Shown: piece by piece, positions 1-5,237 of the stretch
How the letters are laid out: the number at the start of each line of letters is the position of its first letter
Numbering within the stretch: the stretch's first letter is position 1
Assembly (NCBI GenBank): GCA_016208665.1
Contig: JACQXT010000136.1
Coordinates: 1-7,143, forward strand
Source of the DNA: Chitinivibrionia bacterium
GTDB taxonomy: Bacteria; Krumholzibacteriota; Krumholzibacteriia; WVZY01
Length of the DNA: 7,143 bases
Reading direction: 5' to 3'
Translations under genes and position numbers: made by a program
Notes under the pieces: generated by a model
Databases searched by the model: none
The model's input: the letters and a program-made list of their open reading frames with translations, nothing else
Told to the model about the DNA's origin: nothing

Positions 1-678
1 CGCCATGGCGGGCGGCGCTCCCTGCGAAGCGAGCGCATTCACAGCAGGCGTCGCCCCCGAGCCTTTCCGGGCGCCTCGCCTGTTCACCCACACGGTCGAG
101 AGCCCCAGCTTCTTCGCAGGAACGATGTCATGATAGATGCTCTGCGCAACATGCAGGATCCGCTCGCGCGGCACGCGGATCTTCTCAAACGCAAATTCGA
201 AATTCCGAAGGGACGGCTTGTAGCTCCCCACCTGCTGGGCGGTCGCGATCCAGTCGAACTGGACGCTCAGGCGGCGGGCTGTGCGGGCAAAAAGGTCGTC
301 GTCTGTATTAGATATAATCGCGAGCTTATAGCGGCGCGAGAGGGCTTCGAGCGCGGGGACCGTGTCCGGAAACGGCAGCCAATCGCCGAGAGATTCGGCG
401 AGCACCTCGACCTCGCCGGGCAAGGGCTCGAAAGCGAGAACCTCCCCCATCAATCGTACGACCTCCCGCAATACCTCTTTATATAATAAAAACGGCCCCT
501 GTTGGATCTGGGATTCCAGATCCGCGTAGAGCTCGAGCACGGTTTCGTCTGGGATTTCGAGTGAATGCCGCCGCAAGACCGGCTGCAAAGCTCCGAGAAT
601 CCCGCTCTCCCAATCGATGAGCGTCCCGTAGCAGTCGAACGTGAGCACTCTGTATGAATCGAATTCGAGCGAGTTCAT
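1..678 (-). CDS. HAD-superfamily (HAD-IA, haloacid-dehalogenase type II-like) hydrolase, 3' end beyond window
   Basis: The reading frame is open from ATG 678-676 to the left edge (226 residues seen), so only the extreme C-terminus is missing; relatives are usually about 220-240 residues. The HAD motifs appear in order: motif I with nucleophile Asp15 (TFDCYGTLIDWE), an all-alpha cap at about 24-100, motif II Ser123-Asn124 (IISNTDDD), motif III Lys154 (GSYKPS), and motif IV Asp184 (HVAQSIYHD). Known members are soluble phosphatases or dehalogenases that work through an aspartyl-enzyme intermediate. In L-2-haloacid dehalogenases an Asn lies three residues before the motif IV Asp; here that position is Ile181. 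I infer phosphatase-like activity on a small phosphoester rather than true dehalogenation. No Shine-Dalgarno precedes the ATG, but a strong promoter sits directly upstream. The gene is divergent from the radical SAM operon. Family assignment is firm; substrate unknown. Confidence 0.93.
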   Translation of the reverse strand, partial: MNSLEFDSYRVLTFDCYGTLIDWESGILGALQPVLRRHSLEIPDETVLELYADLESQIQQGPFLLYKEVLREVVRLMGEVLAFEPLPGEVEVLAESLGDWLPFPDTVPALEALSRRYKLAIISNTDDDLFARTARRLSVQFDWIATAQQVGSYKPSLRNFEFAFEKIRVPRERILHVAQSIYHDIVPAKKLGLSTVWVNRRGARKGSGATPAVNALASQGAPPAMA

Positions 679-688
679 GGCCGGGACG

Positions 689-718
689 ATTGTAGTACGT
701 GATCCTTGCCCGCGTCAA
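689..718 (-). promoter_or_regulatory. Sigma70-type promoter for the HAD hydrolase, close to leaderless
   Basis: Read on the minus strand, TTGACG (718-713) is followed after 18 bases by TACAAT (694-689); each hexamer matches the consensus at five of six positions. Transcription would begin near 682, about four bases before ATG 678. That fits the missing Shine-Dalgarno and suggests a leaderless or near-leaderless mRNA. This is a prediction from sequence only. Confidence 0.55.
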
Positions 719-881
719 CGATCTGTGTAATCCGCGGGATGGCCGGGTGCCGGCGCGCCGACGGATTCCTGCCCGGCGTGAGGGTCCGGCTGCGTCGGCT
801 TGATCCCGATGTGCGTCCGCGGCCGTTCCCCAATGAAGTGAAAGGACCGATTCCTTTTCAAGTCGGCCTGCACCCCTCGCC

Positions 882-910
882 CTGACTCCGGCGGACGAAC
901 CGCGTATACT
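882..910 (+). promoter_or_regulatory. Predicted promoter of the radical SAM operon
   Basis: CTGACT (882-887) and TATACT (905-910) are separated by 17 bases, with four and five of six consensus matches respectively. The expected transcription start is near 917, leaving a leader of about 36 bases before ATG 953. It is the best hexamer pair in the 679-952 gap between the divergent genes. Confidence 0.45.
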
Positions 911-946
911 CCCGTCGGACTCCTGTGGTCCCAACCCCCGACGGGA
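910..946 (+). promoter_or_regulatory. 9-bp perfect inverted repeat across the predicted start of radical SAM transcription
   Basis: TCCCGTCGG (910-918) and CCGACGGGA (938-946) are perfect reverse complements separated by 19 bases. The first arm abuts the -10 hexamer and the second contains the weak GGGAAG ribosome-binding site of the radical SAM gene. If transcription begins near 917, most of the first arm is not transcribed, favouring a DNA operator. If transcription begins upstream, the RNA hairpin would bury the ribosome-binding site. Confidence 0.45.
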
Positions 947-952
947 AGACAC

Positions 953-2128
953 ATGTCCGAGGGGTACACACTCGTGGAACTTTCGCGACCAAAGTACGCT
1001 GCTCTCTGTCTCACCCATAACTGCAATCTGCGCTGCACGTATTGTTACTCCGGCCACAAGCTCGATCGGAGTATGACTCCGGAAACCGCCATGCTGGCGA
1101 TCGACTTCCTCCACGACCCATCGGGAGGATCGTGCACGATCACGTTTTTCGGGGGCGAGCCGCTTCTCGAAATCGATCTCATCAAGGACCTCGTCTCGTA
1201 CAGCCGCTCCCGCTACAAAGACCGAGTGAAGTTCCGGATGAGCACTAACGGAACTCTTCTCGACCGCAGCGTGCTGGAGTACCTGAGAATGAACGATGTT
1301 TATTTCGTCTTAAGCCTCGACGGCAGCAAGCAACAACACGACCGTTGCAGGCGATTCGCGGGCGGATCCGGCACATACGAGAAGATCGCCTGCCACTTCG
1401 AAAGGGTGTTGCAGCTGAATCCATATACGATGGCTGTTTCAGTCATCGTCCCCGAAACCGCCGAGTATCTCGCGAGCGGGGTACGGGACCTGTTCGCGAA
1501 AGGGTTTCGATACGTCGTCCAAACGCTCGATTACTCGGCGCCGTGGCGGAAGTCGGATGTCAAGGTGCTGAAGCGCCAGTACGAATCACTCGCCGCCTTC
1601 TATCACGACAGCCTTCGAACCGGAAGAAAAATCTACTACAGTCCGTTCGACGAAAGGATCAAGACCCGGGCGCAGAAGCGTTACGGAAGAGGAGATCTGT
1701 GCGACTTGGCGCATACCCAGATTGCCATCGCTCCGTCGGGTCGAATCTATCCCTGTGTGCAGTTTGTCGGCTTGGACGAGATCCTCGACCAGGCCTACTC
1801 GATCGGGAGCGTCCATGATGGTTTCGACAACGCCCGGCGACGCTGCTTTGTGGATGAGAATTATGCGGACAAGGAGGCGTGCGCCGGATGTGCGCTGGAG
1901 GGACGCTGCGCGACGTACTGTGGATGCGTCAACTGGCGCGCCACGGGAAGCCTCAGGACGATCCCGCCGATCATCTGCGAGCATGAACGAATGTTGATGC
2001 CCATCGTCGATCGACTGGCGAGCAAACTTTGGAAGGAGAGCAACCCGCTATTCAAGCACAAGTTCTACGAGAGGTCCTTTCCAGTGTCGTCGTATCTCGA
2101 CGATTGCATGCTCACGAGGGAGGCGTGA
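953..2128 (+). CDS. Radical SAM/SPASM-domain enzyme (peptide- or protein-modifying type)
   Basis: The 391-residue protein has every hallmark of a SPASM radical SAM enzyme. The SAM-binding [4Fe-4S] motif is C24-x3-C28-x2-C31 (CNLRCTYC). The SAM-binding GGEP is at 67-70, followed by STNGT (97-101) and SLDGS (121-125), typical of the barrel. The C-terminal domain reads C250-x12-G263-x4-C268, then C310-x2-C313-x5-C319-x3-C323, then C342, which matches the published SPASM pattern for two auxiliary [4Fe-4S] clusters. Characterised SPASM enzymes include anaerobic sulfatase-maturating enzymes and RiPP maturases, which modify residues in protein or peptide substrates in the cytoplasm; the exact reaction cannot be told here. 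No sulfatase or obvious short RiPP precursor is nearby. The next gene starts one base after the stop codon, so its product is the natural candidate substrate or partner. The ATG has only a weak upstream GGGAAG. Confidence 0.93.
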   Translation: MSEGYTLVELSRPKYAALCLTHNCNLRCTYCYSGHKLDRSMTPETAMLAIDFLHDPSGGSCTITFFGGEPLLEIDLIKDLVSYSRSRYKDRVKFRMSTNGTLLDRSVLEYLRMNDVYFVLSLDGSKQQHDRCRRFAGGSGTYEKIACHFERVLQLNPYTMAVSVIVPETAEYLASGVRDLFAKGFRYVVQTLDYSAPWRKSDVKVLKRQYESLAAFYHDSLRTGRKIYYSPFDERIKTRAQKRYGRGDLCDLAHTQIAIAPSGRIYPCVQFVGLDEILDQAYSIGSVHDGFDNARRRCFVDENYADKEACAGCALEGRCATYCGCVNWRATGSLRTIPPIICEHERMLMPIVDRLASKLWKESNPLFKHKFYERSFPVSSYLDDCMLTREA

Positions 2129-2129
2129 T

Positions 2130-2678
2130 ATGCTGACGATTCGCCGTGTGAATCGCTATCGATCCGCTCGGTACCCCGCGGGGCGCTGGGTGAAATGCGA
2201 GCCGCGCCTGCCGGAGTCGCTTGTGAGGCGCGGGGCTGCGTCTCTGTTCGCGCTCGCTGTGCTCGAAACGTTGAGCTGCGATAACAGAAATGGCGTGGTG
2301 GGCCCTCCGCCATTGCCGCCCGAACTCGTCACGGAAAACGAAGCGAGGCTCGTGATCGAGCAGGTCTTTGAGGACAATGGCATCCCGATGGAGCGGGATG
2401 TGCTCCTGATGCTGCGCCTGGCCGGCGGCGACTCCGTCGGGATCGAGTTGGACGGGTTCAACGATTCGCTCCGGGTCGGTTACGAGTATATTTCGTACCC
2501 GGAGGATCGGGGGGAATTCAATTGGCACGTACGGGAGACGCTCGACAGCCTCTTCAGCGAGGACGGCCCCTACATCAAGGGGATAGATACATGGGGCAAG
2601 TACGATGGCTTTGAGTCGATCCTACGCCTCGAAATAGAAGCGTTCATCGATACGCTCAAGTCGCACGGTATCATTTAG
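2130..2678 (+). CDS. Small probable lipoprotein or exported protein paired with the radical SAM enzyme
   Basis: I do not recognise the family. It is 182 residues from ATG 2130, which has a strong AGGGAGG six bases upstream, one base after the radical SAM stop, so the genes are almost certainly co-transcribed and translationally coupled. The first 31 residues are basic and unlike a signal peptide. From Val32 the sequence is a textbook bacterial lipoprotein leader: RR, a hydrophobic stretch, then LSC with Cys50. GTG 2223, preceded by GGAG at six bases, is therefore a credible alternative start giving 151 residues with the lipid-type Cys at 19. After a Pro-rich linker (59-64), the mature part is acidic and mixed alpha/beta. 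An apparent core at 107-124 reads LDGFNDSLRVGYEYISYP. Only two cysteines occur in the whole chain, so it lacks its own Fe-S motif. The context suggests it is modified by, or works with, the SPASM enzyme; this is an inference. Confidence 0.75.
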   Translation: MLTIRRVNRYRSARYPAGRWVKCEPRLPESLVRRGAASLFALAVLETLSCDNRNGVVGPPPLPPELVTENEARLVIEQVFEDNGIPMERDVLLMLRLAGGDSVGIELDGFNDSLRVGYEYISYPEDRGEFNWHVRETLDSLFSEDGPYIKGIDTWGKYDGFESILRLEIEAFIDTLKSHGII

Positions 2679-2824
2679 CGAGGCCGACGCTTTGCGCCTG
2701 CATGCGCCCCATGCGATAATGCTTATATCCCGCGGTTCTTCAGCAACGTGCGATCAGCTGTAATAATCGGCACAGATGGGTAGACTTGTGATGCCGGGTC
2801 GCGTCCGTTTCGGCACGCCGGGGT
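2679..2824. other. Convergent intergenic gap with no recognised gene
   Basis: This gap separates the end of the radical SAM operon from the sensor-gene fragment on the opposite strand. The only small reading frame noticed is 14 codons (2719-2763), with no ribosome-binding site. No stem followed by a T-run was found, so how the radical SAM transcript ends is not evident. Confidence 0.5.
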
Positions 2825-3049
2825 TCATTCCTTCACCAGCAGCGCTTTCGCAATAGATCCGTGCATCCGGCCGAGACCCTTGGCCGCATTCATTGTGACA
2901 AAAATCCACGGCACGCCGACGAGTACGACGAGCGGGCTCAGCCAGCCCGCAATGAGGATCTCCGTCTCATCGAATTGCGCCACGGGGAAGCCCAAGAAGT
3001 GTTGGTAGAACGGACGCAAGATTTCCCACAAGCCGAGCGCGATCATCGT
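2825..3049 (-). pseudogene. Truncated duplicate of the HAAS/sensor membrane protein gene (C-terminal 74 codons only)
   Basis: The translated fragment aligns without gaps to residues 223-296 of the full-length protein at 3768-4658: 61 of 74 residues are identical, ending in the same KALLVKE. By hand count the DNA is about 85% identical overall and about 93% over the last 120 bases, where most differences are synonymous. Weak similarity may continue to about 3073 and then stops at the brnT promoter. The N-terminal HAAS domain, the first membrane segments and any ribosome-binding site are absent. The frame stays open up to an ATG inside brnT (3127), but those extra codons lie over the brnT operator and are unlikely to be translated. 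It looks like the remnant of a tandem copy whose 5' part was replaced or lost when brnTA arrived. Confidence 0.85.
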
Positions 3050-3077
3050 GCGGAATAAAATACAGAATAACAGCCTA

Positions 3078-3106
3078 TTGACAATTGTATATGTCTGTGA
3101 TATACA
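3078..3106 (+). promoter_or_regulatory. brnTA promoter
   Basis: A perfect TTGACA (3078-3083) is followed after 17 bases by TATACA (3101-3106). Transcription would begin at about 3113, which is the A of the brnT ATG, predicting a leaderless message; there is no Shine-Dalgarno before brnT. It lies in an abrupt AT-rich stretch. Confidence 0.65.
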
Positions 3107-3114
3107 TTGTATAT
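3086..3114 (+). promoter_or_regulatory. Three-half-site operator, probably for BrnA autoregulation
   Basis: TGTATAT (3086-3092), its reverse complement ATATACA (3100-3106) and TGTATAT again (3108-3114) form two overlapping inverted repeats, with spacers of 7 bases and 1 base. The sites fill the space between -35 and -10, cover the -10 itself and reach the start codon. Ribbon-helix-helix antitoxins such as BrnA bind palindromic sites in their own promoters, so autorepression is the expected role; the binding itself is inferred. Confidence 0.65.
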
Positions 3115-3415
3115 GGATGACACACAATCATTCGCCGACTGGGAAGAATTTGAATGGGATGAAGGCAACCTCTTGAAGAATTGGGAGAAGCACCGTGTTT
3201 CAGCTTCGGAATGCGAGGAAATATTCTTTAACCGTCCCCTTGTCGCCGGATCGGACAAGAAGCATTCCGAGACCGAAGCCCGATTCTATGCTCTGGGGGT
3301 CACAGACGCCGGCCGGGGCCTGTTCGTCGTATTTACGGTTCGCAGGAAGAAGATCCGGGTCATTTCTGCTCGTGGCATGAACTATCAAGAAAGGAAGGTG
3401 TTCGAGCAATCATGA
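3113..3415 (+). CDS. brnT: BrnT-family type II toxin (RelE-like ribonuclease)
   Basis: The 100-residue protein from ATG 3113 carries the BrnT signature: FEWDEGN (13-19), then KNWEKHRVS (22-30) and an acidic ASECEEIF helix. A beta-rich second half follows (RFYALGV, then LFVVFTVRRKKIRVISARGMN at 70-90) and ends YQERKVFE. BrnT toxins of the Brucella type are small RelE-fold ribonucleases that inhibit translation and are neutralised by BrnA. Length and gene order (toxin first) match the family. A TTG six bases upstream is in frame, but the ATG fits the family N-terminus and the promoter spacing. The stop overlaps the brnA start as ATGA. The gene runs opposite to the sensor fragment and the full sensor gene on either side. 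All conserved regions look intact, so the toxin is probably functional. Confidence 0.92.
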   Translation: MDDTQSFADWEEFEWDEGNLLKNWEKHRVSASECEEIFFNRPLVAGSDKKHSETEARFYALGVTDAGRGLFVVFTVRRKKIRVISARGMNYQERKVFEQS

Positions 3416-3684
3416 AGAAGATTCCAAAATTCAAATCGGAAGATAAAGAGCGTGAATTCTGGGCGAAGGAGGGTTCATCGGAATATGTCGACTGGTCTCG
3501 GGCCCGCCGGGTGATACTGCCCAATCTGAAGCCGTCGCTGAAGACTATTTCTCTCCGGCTGCCTGAATTGATGCTCGCCGAACTCAAGCTCCTCGCTCAC
3601 AAACGGGACATTCCCTACCAGTCTCTCATCAAGATCATTCTCGCGGAACGCCTCGAGGAAGAATACAAGTCTCGAGAGAACTAA
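3412..3684 (+). CDS. brnA: BrnA/CopG-family ribbon-helix-helix antitoxin
   Basis: The 90-residue protein matches the CopG-type antitoxin family that partners BrnT. The N-terminal part (IPKFKSEDKEREFW, 4-17, then YVDWSRARR) is typical of the toxin-contacting segment. The C-terminal ribbon-helix-helix shows beta strand LKTISLRLP (43-51), helix A (about 52-66) and helix B from PYQSLIKIILAERLEEE (68-84). Members dimerise, bind promoter DNA with the beta ribbon and inactivate the toxin. The ATG overlaps the brnT stop by four bases, so translation is coupled and toxin and antitoxin are kept in balance. The likely binding site is the TGTATAT/ATATACA array upstream of brnT. There are no signs of decay. 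Confidence 0.92.
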   Translation: MKKIPKFKSEDKEREFWAKEGSSEYVDWSRARRVILPNLKPSLKTISLRLPELMLAELKLLAHKRDIPYQSLIKIILAERLEEEYKSREN

Positions 3685-3708
3685 AAGCGCCGGCCTGTGG
3701 CCGGCGCT
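3683..3708. terminator. Hairpin after brnA, possible shared terminator between convergent genes
   Basis: AGCGCCGGCC (3686-3695) and GGCCGGCGCT (3699-3708) form a perfect 10-bp stem with a TGT loop, starting two bases after the brnA stop. There is no T-run on the plus side, but on the minus strand the stem runs into TTTT (3686-3683, partly inside the stem). It therefore resembles an intrinsic terminator better for the sensor gene ending at 3768, and may slow both convergent transcripts. Confidence 0.55.
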
Positions 3709-3767
3709 GGTTCGGCTGCACGCGCGATTTCAACCGCAATCGAATCCGTCTCAACACATCCCGATTT

Positions 3768-4658
3768 TCACTCCTTCACAAGCAGCGCCTTCGCAATGGA
3801 TCCGTGCATCCGGCCGAGGCCCTTGGCCGCATTCATCGTGACAAAAATCCACAGCACGCCGACAAGTACGACGAGCGGGCTCAGCCAGCCCGGAGTGAAG
3901 ATCTCGCTCTCGCCGAATTCCGCAACCGGGAACCCCAGGTAGTGCTGCCAGAACGGATGCGATATGCCCCACAAGCCGAAGGCGATCATGGTTATAAAGA
4001 TCGTAAAATAGATCGTGCCCAGCGGCAGCATAAGTATCATATATATGATTGCTGTCCAGGAGCGCTTATCCTTGAAGAGCGCTTTGAGCCACCCCCAGAA
4101 ACCGAGATGTTTCTTGGAAGCGATGGGACGCCGGGGCATGCGCACGCCGAGAAGGGCCTCGACGATGCGCCCTTCGACGAGGGCGATTCCCTGCACGGAC
4201 AACAAGAACAAGACGAGAAAGGGAACGCCGATGATCAAGACGGCAAACCCAAGCGTGAGCGAAAGGCCCGTTACCGCCCACGTGAAATAAATAATCCCCG
4301 AAATCAGCGAAAAGAGCATATAGATCAGCGCGCCGTACGCGCGCGGATCGGCGACGGCAGTGAAGAAGCGCACCGCCGCCGAACGCCCGTTCTTCTGCAC
4401 GGCAGGCGCGAGCGAAGGCGTGAAGCGAGTCTCCAGTTCCTTGTACCCCGCAGCCACCTCGGCGGGCGAGCCGTACTCTTCGAGCACATTCGCCAGCGCA
4501 TCGGCCCGGGACATTCCGGGATTTTGTGCGAGGGCCTGATCGAGCGCGCTCCGCAGGTGTTCTTCGGCATCGGAGAGAGCATCTTGTACGACCGCGGCAT
4601 CGCTTCCGCCAAGCTCCTTTTTCAATTGCGCAAGATATCCTTCGATACCGTTATTCAT
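3768..4658 (-). CDS. HAAS-domain plus 'sensor'-domain integral membrane protein
   Basis: The 296-residue protein starts with an amphipathic helical domain (1-80; YLAQLKKELGG, then DAEEHLRSAL and VLEEYGSPAEVAAGY). This is the HAAS/DUF1700-type module usually encoded beside PadR regulators. Residues 96-296 resemble the 'putative sensor' membrane domain, with hydrophobic segments at about 109-130, 133-156, 203-228 and 258-276. The membrane part is internally duplicated: RAYGALIYMLFSLISG (106-121) and RSWTAIIYMILMLPLG (199-214) each lead into IYFT. The ATG overlaps the padR stop by eight bases and has AAGGA upstream, so the two are translationally coupled. Such pairs are thought to respond to envelope or membrane stress, but the ligand and mechanism are unknown. 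The gene looks intact although its regulator is broken, and its last 74 codons recur as a fragment at 2825-3049. Confidence 0.85.
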   Translation of the reverse strand: MNNGIEGYLAQLKKELGGSDAAVVQDALSDAEEHLRSALDQALAQNPGMSRADALANVLEEYGSPAEVAAGYKELETRFTPSLAPAVQKNGRSAAVRFFTAVADPRAYGALIYMLFSLISGIIYFTWAVTGLSLTLGFAVLIIGVPFLVLFLLSVQGIALVEGRIVEALLGVRMPRRPIASKKHLGFWGWLKALFKDKRSWTAIIYMILMLPLGTIYFTIFITMIAFGLWGISHPFWQHYLGFPVAEFGESEIFTPGWLSPLVVLVGVLWIFVTMNAAKGLGRMHGSIAKALLVKE

Positions 4659-4972
4659 GTGCGTTTCCTTTCAGCGTTTCGTCGACGAATGTCTTCGTGG
4701 TTTTCCATAGTTCCTTCCACCCGGCGAGCGTCTCGCGGCCGCTTTCGGTAATGCTGTAGTACCGGCGCGGCGGCCCGGTCACCGAGGGTTCGACGCGGCT
4801 TGCGAGGAGGCCGCTGTTTTCGAGGGAGCGCAGAACCGGGTAGAGCGCCCCCTGTTTCATCATGGGGACATCCTTCCCGCCCGCCTCGAGCTGTTTGGCT
4901 ATCTGGTAGCGCGACCGTGCCGGCGTTGAGCTCCTTCGGGAATTTCTTGTTCGCTGCCTCTGTTCCAGTCAA
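4651..4972 (-). pseudogene. PadR-family transcriptional regulator with internal deletion and frameshift
   Basis: The N-terminus begins at TTG 4972 (TGTEAANKKFPKELNAGTVA) with GGAAGG seven bases upstream. After TVA the frame shifts: the PadR winged-helix continues in another frame from about 4910 as RYQIAKQLEAGG, then MMKQGALYPVLRSLENSGLL, PRRYYSITESGRETL, to a stop at 4651. In intact PadR proteins roughly 15 residues (hydrophobic helix 1 and the turn before GYQ) lie between the TVA-like and YQI-like segments. They are missing here, so a deletion of some 40-50 bases, not divisible by three, is the simplest explanation. A shortened product from ATG 4863 would keep the recognition helix and wing but lose helices 1-2 of the fold, and is unlikely to work as a regulator. 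The operator-like promoter upstream and the downstream target gene remain. A sequencing or assembly error cannot be excluded. Confidence 0.82.
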
Positions 4973-5021
4973 TGTAGCACCTTCCCTATTGTTAGGTATT
5001 ATTTATCCATGAGTCTTGTGC

Positions 5022-5061
5022 CTTACTTACTTAATATTAGCATTAAGTTAATATTAGTCAA
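5022..5061 (-). promoter_or_regulatory. padR-sensor promoter with repeated operator-like element
   Basis: On the minus strand TTGACT (5061-5056) is followed after 16 bases by TAATAT (5039-5034). On the plus strand TTAATATTAG occurs twice, at 5031-5040 (over the -10) and 5048-5057 (touching the -35), 17 bases apart. CTTAAT (5030-5035) and ATTAAG (5042-5047) form an inverted repeat, and CTTA is repeated three times at 5022-5033. PadR proteins normally repress their own operon from AT-rich repeats like these, so this is the likely site of PadR binding. Confidence 0.5.
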
Positions 5062-5104
5062 GCAGAATCTTTTCATTTCTATTGCCGGGCGGCAGAATCA
5101 AGTT

Positions 5105-5127
5105 AACTATTTATAATTATTATAGTT
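5105..5127. repeat. AT-rich imperfect palindrome in the padR-cupin gap
   Basis: AACTAT (5105-5110) and ATAGTT (5122-5127) are inverted around an AT-only centre that contains the palindrome ATAATTAT (5113-5120). It lies in the 250-base stretch (4973-5223) where no gene is evident. The octamer GCAGAATC is also repeated nearby, at 5062-5069 and 5092-5099. Its function is unknown; an operator or an unrecognised promoter element are options. Confidence 0.35.
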
Positions 5128-5210
5128 GTGAGGCAAGGACAGGCGTTAACAGCTGGTGGCGCCACTGTAGCAGCGGATATAAAAAGGCGAAAAAACATCT
5201 ACTAAGCATC

Positions 5211-5237
5211 AAAAAAAGCCCAATCACCCCAGGACTT
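5211..5237 (-). terminator. Intrinsic terminator of the lipoprotein-cupin transcript
   Basis: On the minus strand AAGTCC and GGGCTT pair (one G-T wobble) around a 10-base loop, followed by a T-run that continues to 5211. The structure overlaps the last codons and the stop of the cupin gene. The stem is short, so strength is uncertain, but the position and T-run fit. Confidence 0.5.

Noticed and set aside
841..857. AAAGGA/TCCTTT 6-bp inverted repeat upstream of the radical SAM promoter
   Set aside because: Short arms with a 5-base spacer are expected by chance in a gap of this size, and no promoter element is clearly overlapped.
479..1114. Long minus-strand open frame across the HAD start and the radical SAM 5' end
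   Set aside because: It overlaps two well-supported genes in other frames, its translation is Arg-rich and low in hydrophobic pattern, and it has no recognisable motif; a GC-driven shadow frame.
2719..2763. Fourteen-codon ORF after the radical SAM operon as a RiPP precursor
   Set aside because: No ribosome-binding site, no leader/core character, and too short for a typical precursor.
2825..3127. Complete 100-residue membrane protein gene on the minus strand
   Set aside because: Its start would lie inside brnT, there is no ribosome-binding site, and its first codons are brnT operator sequence; it is better explained as a truncated duplicate.
3804..4751. Plus-strand 315-codon open frame opposite the sensor gene and padR
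   Set aside because: It mirrors the codons of the well-supported membrane protein on the other strand; the product is strongly charged and repetitive with no family-like features.
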